From positions 18,126-82,125 of the forward strand of contig DASURA010000369.1 of the NCBI GenBank assembly GCA_036280295.1: a stretch of 64,000 nucleotides of DNA. The letters are read 5' to 3'. A model generated the notes under the pieces. That model was not told the DNA's origin and made no database searches. It worked only from the letters and a program-made list of their open reading frames with translations. This DNA is from AWTP1-13 sp036280295. GTDB taxonomy: Bacteria; Pseudomonadota; Alphaproteobacteria; Rhizobiales; Hyphomicrobiaceae. Shown one piece after another: positions 26,630 to 34,875 of this stretch. The translations under genes were made by a program, and so were the position numbers. Every line of letters begins with the position of its first letter. Within the stretch, counting starts at the first letter, position 1.

Positions 26630-27595
26630 TCAAGGGACCAGATTGACGAGCGGCTCTCCCTGCATGAGCCGTGTGAGATTGCCGGTGGCGCTCTCGGCCA
26701 GCCGCACGAGGCTCGGCAGGCTGCCGCCACCGGCGAAGTGCGGCGAGACAATCAGGTTGGGCGCGGCCCACAGCGGATCGTCCGGCGGCAGCGGCTCGGG
26801 ATCGACGGCATCAAGGCCGGCTGCGCTCACCCGCCCGGACGCGAGGGCATCGGCCAGCGCCAGCTGGTCGACGAGCCCGCCACGGGCGACGTTCACCAGC
26901 ACCACGCCGGGCTTGCAGGCGGCCAGCCGGCGACGGTCCAGGAGATGATGCGTCTCTGCCGTCAAGGCGATCGTCAGCATGATCACGTCGGCGCGTGCCA
27001 GCACGCGATCGAGCTCGTCGAGCGGATGGCACTCGTCGAGAAGCGCATCGACCTTGCGCGTGCGCGAGATCCCGATTGTCCTGATGCCGAACGCCTTGGC
27101 GCGCTGCGCCACCTCGCGGCCGATCTGTCCGTAGCCGACAATGGCCATCGACTTGCCTTCGACAGACATAGCCTTGGCCGAGACGCCGATGCGTGACCAG
27201 TCGCGCCTGGACTGATGGTCGAGCATGTCAGGCACGCGGCGCACCAGCGCCAGCAGCAGCGCCATCGCATGCTCGGCGACGGTCGGAGCCACGCATCCGG
27301 CCGGCGTGGTAACCGCGACACCGCTTGGCAGGCCGGCCGCCTCGAACCCTTCGCGCCCGGCGGTGAGGAAATGCATCCAGCGCAGCGCATTGCCGGGTGC
27401 TGCCAGCGCCTCGACAACCTGTCGGGCCTGCGCGGCGGGCGCGTCGTAGAGGATCAGCGCCTCCGCGCCCTTTAGCGCCGCGAGCAGATCGGCGACCTCC
27501 TCGACAACGACAAGCTCCACGCCGGGAATCGCCTGCAGCCCCGCAATCACCTGCTTCCGGGCCAGCTGCATGCGAGCCCAATAGACAACGCGCAT
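26630..27595 (-). CDS. D-2-hydroxyacid dehydrogenase (NAD-dependent)
   Basis: 321-residue cytosolic dehydrogenase. NAD-binding GYGQIGREVAQRAKAFG, catalytic Arg in NVARGGLVDQ, Glu in DPEPLPPDDPLW and His in IVSPHFAGG are in place. AAGGAAGG precedes ATG 27595. It lies 68 bp downstream of the MarR gene and in one direction with the second dehydrogenase, so the three probably form an operon (28356-29309, MarR, this gene). It reduces 2-keto acids or oxidises D-2-hydroxy acids; the substrate is unknown. Confidence 0.88.
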   Translation of the reverse strand: MRVVYWARMQLARKQVIAGLQAIPGVELVVVEEVADLLAALKGAEALILYDAPAAQARQVVEALAAPGNALRWMHFLTAGREGFEAAGLPSGVAVTTPAGCVAPTVAEHAMALLLALVRRVPDMLDHQSRRDWSRIGVSAKAMSVEGKSMAIVGYGQIGREVAQRAKAFGIRTIGISRTRKVDALLDECHPLDELDRVLARADVIMLTIALTAETHHLLDRRRLAACKPGVVLVNVARGGLVDQLALADALASGRVSAAGLDAVDPEPLPPDDPLWAAPNLIVSPHFAGGGSLPSLVRLAESATGNLTRLMQGEPLVNLVP

Positions 27596-27663
27596 TGATG
27601 CCTTCCTTGCCAAGCCTGCCGTCGCGACGGAGAGAGCCCATGTGTGCCCTCCGTATCGGTCCT

Positions 27664-28248
27664 TCACGCCAAATGGTCCTGGTAGGTGGCCGCGGGCGCC
27701 GGGATAACCGTGCCGTAGACGGCGAGCAGCTTGCGCAGGACGTTGAAGGTGACGCGGCGCTCCTCCGTCGTGAGTGCCCGCAACAGCTTCAGCTGCTCGG
27801 CAACCGCCTCAGGGAACACCGCCTCGGCAAGCGCGCGCCCGGTGGGCGTGATGTCGACGATGCGTCGGTGCCGGTGTGCGGAATCGACGCTGATCCAAAC
27901 GAGCCCACGCCCGCTCAGGCCGCGCAGGACGCGGGTCGCCTGTGCCTTGTCGAAATTGGAGATCCGGCACAGCGTGGTGAGCCCCATCGGTGCCGACTCA
28001 CTGAGCCGTCCGAGAATCCGCCACTCCGGCAGGGAAAGGCCATGCCGACGCGCGTAAACCGCGGTGCTCTCCTGATGAATGACGTTGGCAACCCGCAACA
28101 GCAGTGCACTCGGGTATTCGGCCAGATCGAGCTGGCACCCCTGCTCAACGGCGGCATTCCAGGGATCGGCACCGGTGCCATCCGGGCGAGGCGCCGGCTT
28201 GGCGGCCAGCTCCGCTTGGCCCCTGCCCGGCGGGCGCTGCATCGACAT
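27664..28248 (-). CDS. MarR-family transcriptional regulator
   Basis: 194 residues with a central winged helix: YARRHGLSLPEWRILGRL, CRISNFDKAQATRVLRGLSGRG (recognition helix) and the wing SAHRHRRIVDITPTGR. AGGAGAA lies about 5 nt before ATG 28248. It sits between two D-2-hydroxyacid dehydrogenase genes and presumably controls them in response to a hydroxy or keto acid. The 107-bp gap upstream contains AGACAGTCT and GTAGACAGG, possible half-sites, which I treat as weak. Confidence 0.85.
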   Translation of the reverse strand: MSMQRPPGRGQAELAAKPAPRPDGTGADPWNAAVEQGCQLDLAEYPSALLLRVANVIHQESTAVYARRHGLSLPEWRILGRLSESAPMGLTTLCRISNFDKAQATRVLRGLSGRGLVWISVDSAHRHRRIVDITPTGRALAEAVFPEAVAEQLKLLRALTTEERRVTFNVLRKLLAVYGTVIPAPAATYQDHLA

Positions 28249-28355
28249 GGCGTTCTCCTACCCCAGGTGACGAGAGCGGCCTTGGATCACCTGCTGCAGA
28301 CAGTCTAGGCCGGAATGTAGACAGGTCAACTTCTCGGTCTCATTCGCATGCTGCT

Positions 28356-29309
28356 TCAGTCGAACGGGTAGACACCGGGCTGCGGCTCGTAGGCCTGTTT
28401 GATGCCGCGGATGCCCGAGCGCAACATGGCCTCCCAGGATTCGCGGGTGGTGGCACCAATGTGAGGCGAGCCAAAGAAGTTGGGCACGTCGAGCAGCGGA
28501 TTGCCATTGGCCGGCTCGACCGCAAACACGTCGAAGGCGGCACCGGCGATATGGCCGCTCTCCAGCCGCGCCTTCAGCGCCACCTCGTCGACCATGCCAC
28601 CGCGCGCGCAATTGACCAGGACCGCGCCGGGCTTCATCCGGTCGAGCACCTGCGCCGAATACATGCCGATGGTGGTGGTATTGCGGGAGAGGTGGATGGT
28701 GAGCACGTCCGAGCGCGCCCACAGCTCGTCGGCGTCGACCTTCTCGACGCCATACTGCCTGTAGAAATCGGAATAGTCGACACGGTCGCAGGCAAGGATC
28801 TTTACCCCGTATGGCTGCAGCAGCTTCACCACCTCCTTGCCAATGTGGCCGCAGCCGTGGATGCCGACAGTGCGGCCCCTGAGATCGGTGCCGAAGCCGA
28901 TTGGCCCCTTCCACTCGCCGCGTGCCAGCACGCCGGAGAAGACGTGCAGCCGGCGCACGGCCAGCACCATGTAGCAGACGGCCAGCTCCGACACGGAGAT
29001 CTTGTTGATGCCGGCTGCCCACCACATGCGCTTGCCGTGCTTCTTGAGGATGGCGGGATCGATATGGTCGACGCCGGCCGAGCACAGCGATATCACCTTG
29101 AGCTCCGGGAGCGCGGCACAGACCCGGTCTGAGAAGCGGTCCAGCCCGATGATGGCGGTGTCGCAGCCGGCGACGTACTCGATCAGCTCATCCTCCGTTA
29201 GCGGGCGCCGCTCGGTGCGGAACCTGGTGTCGGGATAGGCGGCGGCCAGCTCGGCCTTCAGCTCGGGGAAGAAGTCGAAATAGGGGGTGGTGACGGCGAT
29301 GCGAGGCAT
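28356..29309 (-). CDS. D-2-hydroxyacid / phosphoglycerate dehydrogenase-like protein
   Basis: 317 residues. NAD fold GCGHIGKEVVKLLQPYG, catalytic Arg in NCARGGMVDE, Glu in AVEPANGNPLLDVPN, His in GSPHIGATTRESWE. The N-terminal substrate domain (MPRIAVTTPYFDFFPE) and the WWAAGINKISVSELA block differ from the dehydrogenase at 26630-27595, so this is not a recent duplicate. First gene of the putative three-gene operon with MarR. Confidence 0.88.
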   Translation of the reverse strand: MPRIAVTTPYFDFFPELKAELAAAYPDTRFRTERRPLTEDELIEYVAGCDTAIIGLDRFSDRVCAALPELKVISLCSAGVDHIDPAILKKHGKRMWWAAGINKISVSELAVCYMVLAVRRLHVFSGVLARGEWKGPIGFGTDLRGRTVGIHGCGHIGKEVVKLLQPYGVKILACDRVDYSDFYRQYGVEKVDADELWARSDVLTIHLSRNTTTIGMYSAQVLDRMKPGAVLVNCARGGMVDEVALKARLESGHIAGAAFDVFAVEPANGNPLLDVPNFFGSPHIGATTRESWEAMLRSGIRGIKQAYEPQPGVYPFD

Positions 29310-29454
29310 GCGGGCGTATCCGGGATGAGCGATGAAGGTGGGAGAAAGCCTGGGCGAAGCCGCACGCTAACAGGGCACCGAAGCGATGAAAAGCGATGCG
29401 GCTATGGGCATTGGCAGCCCCAGTTGGCCGGGCGCCGGAAATTTTTTCAGGTCG

Positions 29455-29483
29455 GTGTCGGCATCGGCTACCCTGGTCCGTCC
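29455..29483 (+). promoter_or_regulatory. Predicted ECF sigma promoter GTGTCGG-N17-CGTCC (DGPF gene)
   Basis: GTGTCGG (29455-29461), 17 nt, CGTCC (29479-29483), 42 nt before the DGPF ATG. The same two blocks with the same spacing, again followed by TTG, occur before the SRPBCC gene (31382-31410). As I recall, ECF42 promoters carry TGTCG-type -35 and CG(A/T)C-type -10 elements, which agrees. It suggests autoregulation of the dgpf-sigma operon. Confidence 0.65.
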
Positions 29484-29525
29484 TTGACACGACCCGTGAC
29501 AGCCGACCGTACCGAAGGAGCCCCG

Positions 29526-29897
29526 ATGCAGTACGCCATCCTCTGCTATAACGACGAGCGGATTACCTGTGCCTGGTCGAAAGAGCATGACGACGCCGTC
29601 GTGGCCGCACTTGGCGCGGTAGCGGAGAAATACGCGAGGGCCGGCAAGCTCGGCCCGGTTGCGCGCCTGCTGCCGACGACGGCGGCGACGACCTTGCGCA
29701 AGGATCGCGAGCCCGCGCTCGTCATCGACGGCCCGTTCGCAGAAACAAAAGAGCAGCTGCTCGGCTTCTACCTCATCGATTGCGACACACTCGATGAAGC
29801 GCTGGAGTTCGCGCGCGAGCTGGCGGCCGTGAACCCCGGCGGCGCGTACGAGATCCGCCCGGTGGCCACCTACATTCCTGGGCGAGCCGTGTCGTGA
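29526..29897 (+). CDS. YCII-related (DGPF) protein
   Basis: 123-residue ferredoxin-like fold protein of the YCII/DGPF group. It contains the diagnostic DGPF (VIDGPFAETKEQLLGFYL) and starts MQYAILCYNDERI. AAGGAG lies 6 nt before the ATG. Its stop overlaps the start of the ECF sigma gene by 4 bp (GTGA). DGPF proteins are the conserved genomic partners of ECF42 sigma factors; their role is unproven, though a small-molecule or peroxide-related function has been proposed. Confidence 0.92.
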   Translation: MQYAILCYNDERITCAWSKEHDDAVVAALGAVAEKYARAGKLGPVARLLPTTAATTLRKDREPALVIDGPFAETKEQLLGFYLIDCDTLDEALEFARELAAVNPGGAYEIRPVATYIPGRAVS

Positions 29898-31147
29898 GCG
29901 AGCACGACTGGATCGGCAGCGTAATCGCCGCGGCGCGGCCCCAGTCGATGGCGGCGCTGCTGCGAGCCTTCCGCGATCTGGACGCGGCGGAGGAGGCCTT
30001 TCAGGAAGCGTGCCTGCGCGCACTGCGGCTCTGGCCCAGAAACGGCCCGCCGCGCGATGCTGCCGCCTGGCTGATCATGGTGGCACGGAATGCCGGCATC
30101 GACACGGTGCGCAAGCAGAGCCGGCTGCAGCCCCTTCCCCCCGACGAGCTCATCTCGGACCTGACGGATGTAGAGAGCGCCGAGGCCGAGCGCATCGACG
30201 AGGCCGACTATCGCGACGACATCCTGCGGCTGCTGTTCGTGTGCTGCCATCCCGGACTGCCGGCGACGCAGCAGATCGCACTCGCCCTGCGCATCGTCTC
30301 CGGGCTCTCCGTGCCCCAGATCGCACGCGCATTCCTCGTGACCGAGACGGCGATGGAGCAGCGCATCACGCGGGCGAAATCGCGCATCGCCGGCGCACAG
30401 GTTCCATTCGAGACCCCTGGCGCCGTCGAGAGAAGCGAGCGCTTCGCTGCGGTGGCCGCCATGATCTACCTCGTCTTCAACGAGGGCTACACGACGAATG
30501 TGGCCGAGCACGCGGCCAAGGCCCCGCTGTGCGAGGAGGCCATACGTCTGGCTCGCCTTCTGTTGCAGTTGTTCCCGGCCGAGCCGGAGCTGATGGGGCT
30601 TGCCGCCCTGATGCTCCTTCACCATGCCCGCGCGGCAGCGCGCTTCGATGCCGACGGTGCTGCGATTCTGCTCGAGGACCAGGACCGCACGCTCTGGGAC
30701 GGGCGCCTGATTGCCGAAGGCCTCGCCCTTGTCGACAAGGCGATCCGCCACCGCCGTCCCGGCCCCTACCAGGTGCAGGCGGCGATCGCGGCGCTGCATG
30801 CCCGCGCCGCACGCTCTTGCGATACCGACTGGGCCGGGATCGACCGCCTCTATGCAACGCTGGAGCGCATGCAGCCGTCGCCGGTGGTTACCCTCAACCG
30901 CGCGGTTGCGGTGTGGAAGGTGCGCGGCGCGGCCGAAGCGCTCGCGATGATCGAGCCGCTGGCGGCAAAGCTCGCCAGCTACTTCTACTTCCACGGCGCC
31001 CGCGGCGCGTTCCTGAAGCAGCTCGGGCGCAGCGAGGAGGCCCGCGTCGCCTTCGACCGCGCCATCTCCCTTGCCAACACGCCTGCGGAAGCCGCCAATA
31101 TCCGCGGCCAGATCGAGCGGCTGGCGGGTGCCGGGCCGCAGTCGTGA
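29894..31147 (+). CDS. ECF42-group RNA polymerase sigma factor with C-terminal TPR-like extension
   Basis: 417 residues. Region 2 (residues about 15-80) includes RDLDAAEEAFQEACLRALRLW and AAWLIMVARNAGIDTVR; region 4 (about 110-170) has CCHPGLPATQQIALALR and GLSVPQIARAFLVTETAMEQR. The long C-terminal extension (about 240 residues) with repeated helical pairs (FNEGYT, EAIRLARLLLQLFP, ARVAFDRAISLANTPAE) is the feature of group ECF42, where it is needed for activity and no anti-sigma factor is used. GTG 29894 overlaps the DGPF stop. Confidence 0.9.
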   Translation: MSEHDWIGSVIAAARPQSMAALLRAFRDLDAAEEAFQEACLRALRLWPRNGPPRDAAAWLIMVARNAGIDTVRKQSRLQPLPPDELISDLTDVESAEAERIDEADYRDDILRLLFVCCHPGLPATQQIALALRIVSGLSVPQIARAFLVTETAMEQRITRAKSRIAGAQVPFETPGAVERSERFAAVAAMIYLVFNEGYTTNVAEHAAKAPLCEEAIRLARLLLQLFPAEPELMGLAALMLLHHARAAARFDADGAAILLEDQDRTLWDGRLIAEGLALVDKAIRHRRPGPYQVQAAIAALHARAARSCDTDWAGIDRLYATLERMQPSPVVTLNRAVAVWKVRGAAEALAMIEPLAAKLASYFYFHGARGAFLKQLGRSEEARVAFDRAISLANTPAEAANIRGQIERLAGAGPQS

Positions 31148-31381
31148 TACAGGGCGCCTGCCGGTGTACCTGTCGTATCGCAGAGCCCCCGTGCGGGCCT
31201 GCTGCCGGAGGATGCGAATGGGCGGGCGCGAGCGATCGCTTGGATGTTTGCCGCGCTCAGCGCCGACTAGCGTGCTTTCGACGCGCAATTGCCGGTTTTC
31301 ACCGGCAGGCTATAGGGCCGGGCAGTCGTCGAACCCGGCGGGAGCTTGGAGGTCAGGTCAGTCGAAAAATGTTTCGACCCG

Positions 31382-31410
31382 GTGTCGGATCCAGAGCTTG
31401 CCGAACGTCC
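31382..31410 (+). promoter_or_regulatory. Predicted ECF sigma promoter GTGTCGG-N17-CGTCC (SRPBCC gene)
   Basis: GTGTCGG (31382-31388), 17 nt, CGTCC (31406-31410), 29 nt before ATG 31440. Identical boxes and spacing to the promoter at 29455-29483. Just upstream GTCGAAA-AATG-TTTCGAC forms an additional 7-bp inverted repeat (31361-31378), absent from the first promoter. The rest of 31148-31360 shows no gene. Confidence 0.65.
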
Positions 31411-31439
31411 TTGCCGCAGACAACGACGAGGAGCACATC

Positions 31440-32396
31440 ATGTCCCAGAAGGCACAATCAAAGTCGGCCAAGCCGAGCACCAACACGGTCCGGCTGCACC
31501 GCGTGCTCGCCACCAGGCCCGAGAAGGTCTATCGCGCGTTCCTGGATGCGGGGGCAATGGCCAAGTGGCTGCCGCCCAGCGGTTTTACATGCAAGGTCCA
31601 CCATTTCGATGCCAAGGTGGGCGGCACGTTCAGGATGTCGTTCACGAACTTCACGACCGGCAACAGCCACTTCTTCGGCGGTCAATTCCTGGAGCTTCTT
31701 CCCCAGGAGCGCATCCGCTACACGGATCAATTCGACGATCCGAACCTTCCGGGCGTCATGGAGGTGACTGTTTCACTCAAGTCCGTTTCCGTGGGCACGG
31801 AGATGGAGATCGAGCAGGCAGGGATCCCGGCCGCCATCCCGCTCGAAGCCTGCTATCTGGGTTGGCAGCAGTCGCTGCGTCAGCTCGCCGAGCTTGTTGA
31901 GCCGGCGATTGCCGAAGAGGCCAGCCAGGCCGAGCCAGCTCAGGCGGCAGATCGCCAGCAGGCGAGTGCAGCCACCCCCACGAAGATCACCGTGGAGACC
32001 ACAGTCGCCGCGCCCATCGATCGGGTCTGGCACGCCTATACGGCGCCCGAGGACATCATGCGGTGGAACGCGGCATCGGCCGACTGGCACACGACGGCTG
32101 CAAGCGTGGACCTGCGCGAAGGCGGCGCCTTCTCGTCGCGCATGGAGGCCAAGGACGGCAGCATGGGGTTCGACTTTGCGGGAACCTATACGAAGATCGT
32201 GGCGCACAAGCTCATCGAATATTCGTTCGGCGATCGCGCGGCGCAAATCACCTTCACGCCAGGCAAGAAGGGCGTCTCCGTCCGCGTCGCCTTCGACAGC
32301 GAACCGACCCACTCCATCGAGCAGCAGCGCGCGGGTTGGCAGGCGATCCTCGACAACTTTGCGAGGCACGTCGAGGCAAAGCAGGCCAAATCGTAA
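31440..32396 (+). CDS. Tandem SRPBCC (AHSA1-like) protein
   Basis: 318 residues made of two START/AHSA1-type domains joined by an Ala/Gln/Glu-rich linker (about 140-180). Domain 1 (VRLHRVLATRPEKVYRAFLD, AMAKWLPPSGF, KVGGTFRMSFTNF) and domain 2 (VETTVAAPIDRVWHAYTAPE, IMRWNAASADWHTT, LREGGAFSSRMEAKDGS) each have the family's opening strand-helix pattern, and each ends in a long helix of the SRPBCC type (YLGWQQSLRQLAEL, RAGWQAILDNFARHVE). GAGGAG precedes ATG 31440. Single-domain members are common neighbours of DGPF and ECF genes; two in one chain is unusual. It presumably binds a small hydrophobic ligand. The matching promoter upstream suggests control by the ECF42 factor. Confidence 0.85.
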   Translation: MSQKAQSKSAKPSTNTVRLHRVLATRPEKVYRAFLDAGAMAKWLPPSGFTCKVHHFDAKVGGTFRMSFTNFTTGNSHFFGGQFLELLPQERIRYTDQFDDPNLPGVMEVTVSLKSVSVGTEMEIEQAGIPAAIPLEACYLGWQQSLRQLAELVEPAIAEEASQAEPAQAADRQQASAATPTKITVETTVAAPIDRVWHAYTAPEDIMRWNAASADWHTTAASVDLREGGAFSSRMEAKDGSMGFDFAGTYTKIVAHKLIEYSFGDRAAQITFTPGKKGVSVRVAFDSEPTHSIEQQRAGWQAILDNFARHVEAKQAKS

Positions 32397-32628
32397 GCCC
32401 GCATCGATCCGGCCATGCGCGCCCGGCTGCCGGACAACAGTACCTTGACCGATGTCGATGCATCTATCGGGGGTGCCGGTTGCTGCGCGCATGTTGCGGC
32501 GCCCCCTCGGCCGGATCCGAACCGATACGGTCTTTAGGTAAACTGAAGCCGGCGTGAGCCGTCCGGCTTCTCACCTGCGCACGAGAGTGCAATGGTACCC
32601 CGAAAGCCTCCTTGGAGGGGTGCGATAC

Positions 32629-34800
32629 GTGGCGGACGCAGGCAAATCCCGGCTGCCGACCTGTATTCTTGCTGGCGCCGCACTCGGGCTCATTGTCGGC
32701 CTCGTCGTGGGTGAGCGCGCCGCTGTGCTGCAACCTCTTGGCATTGCCTATGCCAAGATGCTGGAGATCGCGGTCTTCCCCTATCTCATTTGCTCCCTCT
32801 TGGTTGCATTGGGCGGGCTTACGCGAGAGCGGGCGGGCCGCCTGTTGCGCTCGAGCTGGTCGGTCTATCTCGTCCTGTGGGGGCTGGCCTTTCTCACCAT
32901 TTTCCTGATTGGCACCTTCATCCCTCCTGCACCCGCGCCAAGCATCCTCACCGCCGACTCGTCACGCGCCGCCGCGAGTCTTTTCGATCTGCTCATCCCC
33001 GCCAACATCGCCGTCGCGTTGGAGCGAAATTTCGTGCCTGCTATCGTGGTGTTCGCGGCACTTTATGCCGTAGCCATCCAGGAGCTGCCGAAAAAGGCGG
33101 CTTTGCTCGACATCATGGAGGTTCTGCGCAAGGCCAGTGTCGTCATTTGGAGCTGGATCGTCTATTTTGCCCCGCTCGGCGTCTTTGCGCTCTTCGCGAG
33201 CACCGCGGGAACGGTCGATGCGTCCGGCGCCGGCCACCTTGCCGTCTATGCGGCGCTGTTCCTGTTCGGCACGGTCGTGCTCGCCTTCGTGATATTGCCC
33301 CTGCTGCTCAGTTGGCTGGTACCGCAGGGCTACGGTGCCATCCTCGCCGAGTTGCGACCGGCGCTGACACTCGCCCTCGTGACCACGCTGTCCGTTGCGG
33401 CTCTGCCGTTCATCCAAAAGGCCGCGGACGAATTGTGCCGCCAACAGAAGATAGCAGGCGGGGAGGCCAGCGACGTCATCAATGCCAGCCTCTCCATCGG
33501 CTACGTGCTCGCCCAGCTCGGCAACTATTTCATTGCGCTCTTCATTGTCTTCGCCGCCTTTCATCAGCGGATTGCGCTCACCGGGACGGAATGGGCCCTG
33601 CTGCCCTTCATGACCTTGCTCTCCGGCATCGGCTCGCCGAGCGCGTCAGTGGACGCCGTCGCCTTCCTCGCAGGATGGCTGCGGCTGCCGGTGGAAGCGA
33701 CGACGAACCTCTATGTCGAGACCATGACTGTCACGCGCTATGGACAGGTGGCGCTTTCCGTGATGGCCTTTGCCTTCGTCACATTCGCCGTGACAATGGT
33801 GTATTTCGGCCGCGCCAAGGTGGCGCTGCGTCCGGTCGCCATCGCTTTCGCGCTGACCGGGGTGGTGTTCGGCGCATTGGCCGTCGGCGGCCGCATGCTG
33901 TCCAATCGCCTCTTCCCGGCGCCGACTGACGCGGAGATCATGGCGCGCACGCTCGATCCAGCCCTTGTGAAGGCGGTCGATGTCGTCATCCATCGTGATC
34001 GGCCGGCCGGACTGGAGCCGCTCTCCGGCGTCGCGACCCTGGAGGGTATCCGCGCACGGGGCCGCCTGCGCGTCGGTTATGGCAAGAACATCCTGCCGTT
34101 CAGCTATTTCAACGGGGCCGGAAATCTCGTCGGTTATGACGTCGCGGCTGCCTATCGTCTCGCCCGCGACTTGCATCTCGGCATTGAATTTGTGCCTGTC
34201 AGTTGGTCTGGCCTCGAAGAGGACCTCATCGCTGGGCGCTTCGATATCGTGATGGCGGGCGCCTATGCGACCCCGGAGCGGCTGCGGATGCTCAGCGTTT
34301 CTGATTTCTATCTGGTCAATCCTGTCGCGCTCATCGTCCGATCCGGAGATGTAACGCGCTTCATGTCCTATGGCGAGATCGCCGCACAGCCCGGCGTGCA
34401 TATAGCGGTGTTCCGCGATCCGGTTCTTGAACCGCTGGTCCAAGGGCTGTTTCCCAAGGCGAAACTCACAGTGCTGGAAAGCTATGACGAGCTGCCCGCC
34501 CGCCCGGATATCGATGCTGCAATCTGGACCCGCGATCAGGCGGCGGCGTGGACGGGGGCGCGCTCCGGCTTTACGGCGGTGGTGCCGTCAGACATGGGCG
34601 GGCCGCTGCCTTTCTCCTATCTGCTGCCGCCGGACTCGCACGACATGCTGCGCTATGTGAACCTGTGGATCCAGCTCGAACAGGCCCGGGATATCCGCCA
34701 GCGGGCGTTCGATTATTGGGTCAAGGGCAAGCCGCGTGAGGCGACGCGCCCGCGGTGGACTCTCATCGACAACGTTTTGCTTCCGATGTTTGGGCGGTGA
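32629..34800 (+). CDS. Cation:dicarboxylate symporter (DAACS) fused to periplasmic solute-binding domain
   Basis: 723 residues from GTG 32629, chosen for GGAGG 10 nt upstream; the frame is open from GTG 32554. Residues 1-400 are a DAACS/GltP-like symporter: CILAGAALGLIVGLVVG, LKMIEI-like MLEIAVFPYLICSLLVALG, IANIAVAL-like region, LSVAALPFIQKAADE and GIGSPSASVDAVAFLAG in the HP/TM7-8 region. An extra TM (VAIAFALTGVVFGALAVGG, about 403-423) should carry the chain to the periplasm. Residues 474-723 are an SBP_bac_3 domain (GRLRVGYGKNILPFSYFN, VGYDVAAAYRLARDL, DIVMAGAYATPERLRMLSVS). So the transporter carries its own ligand-binding module. The gene stands alone. Confidence 0.85.
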   Translation: MADAGKSRLPTCILAGAALGLIVGLVVGERAAVLQPLGIAYAKMLEIAVFPYLICSLLVALGGLTRERAGRLLRSSWSVYLVLWGLAFLTIFLIGTFIPPAPAPSILTADSSRAAASLFDLLIPANIAVALERNFVPAIVVFAALYAVAIQELPKKAALLDIMEVLRKASVVIWSWIVYFAPLGVFALFASTAGTVDASGAGHLAVYAALFLFGTVVLAFVILPLLLSWLVPQGYGAILAELRPALTLALVTTLSVAALPFIQKAADELCRQQKIAGGEASDVINASLSIGYVLAQLGNYFIALFIVFAAFHQRIALTGTEWALLPFMTLLSGIGSPSASVDAVAFLAGWLRLPVEATTNLYVETMTVTRYGQVALSVMAFAFVTFAVTMVYFGRAKVALRPVAIAFALTGVVFGALAVGGRMLSNRLFPAPTDAEIMARTLDPALVKAVDVVIHRDRPAGLEPLSGVATLEGIRARGRLRVGYGKNILPFSYFNGAGNLVGYDVAAAYRLARDLHLGIEFVPVSWSGLEEDLIAGRFDIVMAGAYATPERLRMLSVSDFYLVNPVALIVRSGDVTRFMSYGEIAAQPGVHIAVFRDPVLEPLVQGLFPKAKLTVLESYDELPARPDIDAAIWTRDQAAAWTGARSGFTAVVPSDMGGPLPFSYLLPPDSHDMLRYVNLWIQLEQARDIRQRAFDYWVKGKPREATRPRWTLIDNVLLPMFGR

Positions 34801-34875
34801 TGCGCGCGAGGGGCTCGATATGCCGGCCGATTGCTCCGATGGTGGCGCCAACGAAAATCGGCGCGTCTTCCTGGC

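Noticed and set aside
23811..26771. Open frame of almost 1000 codons antisense to the PatZ-like gene
   Set aside because: No recognisable domain, extreme Arg/His/Gly content; antisense shadow.
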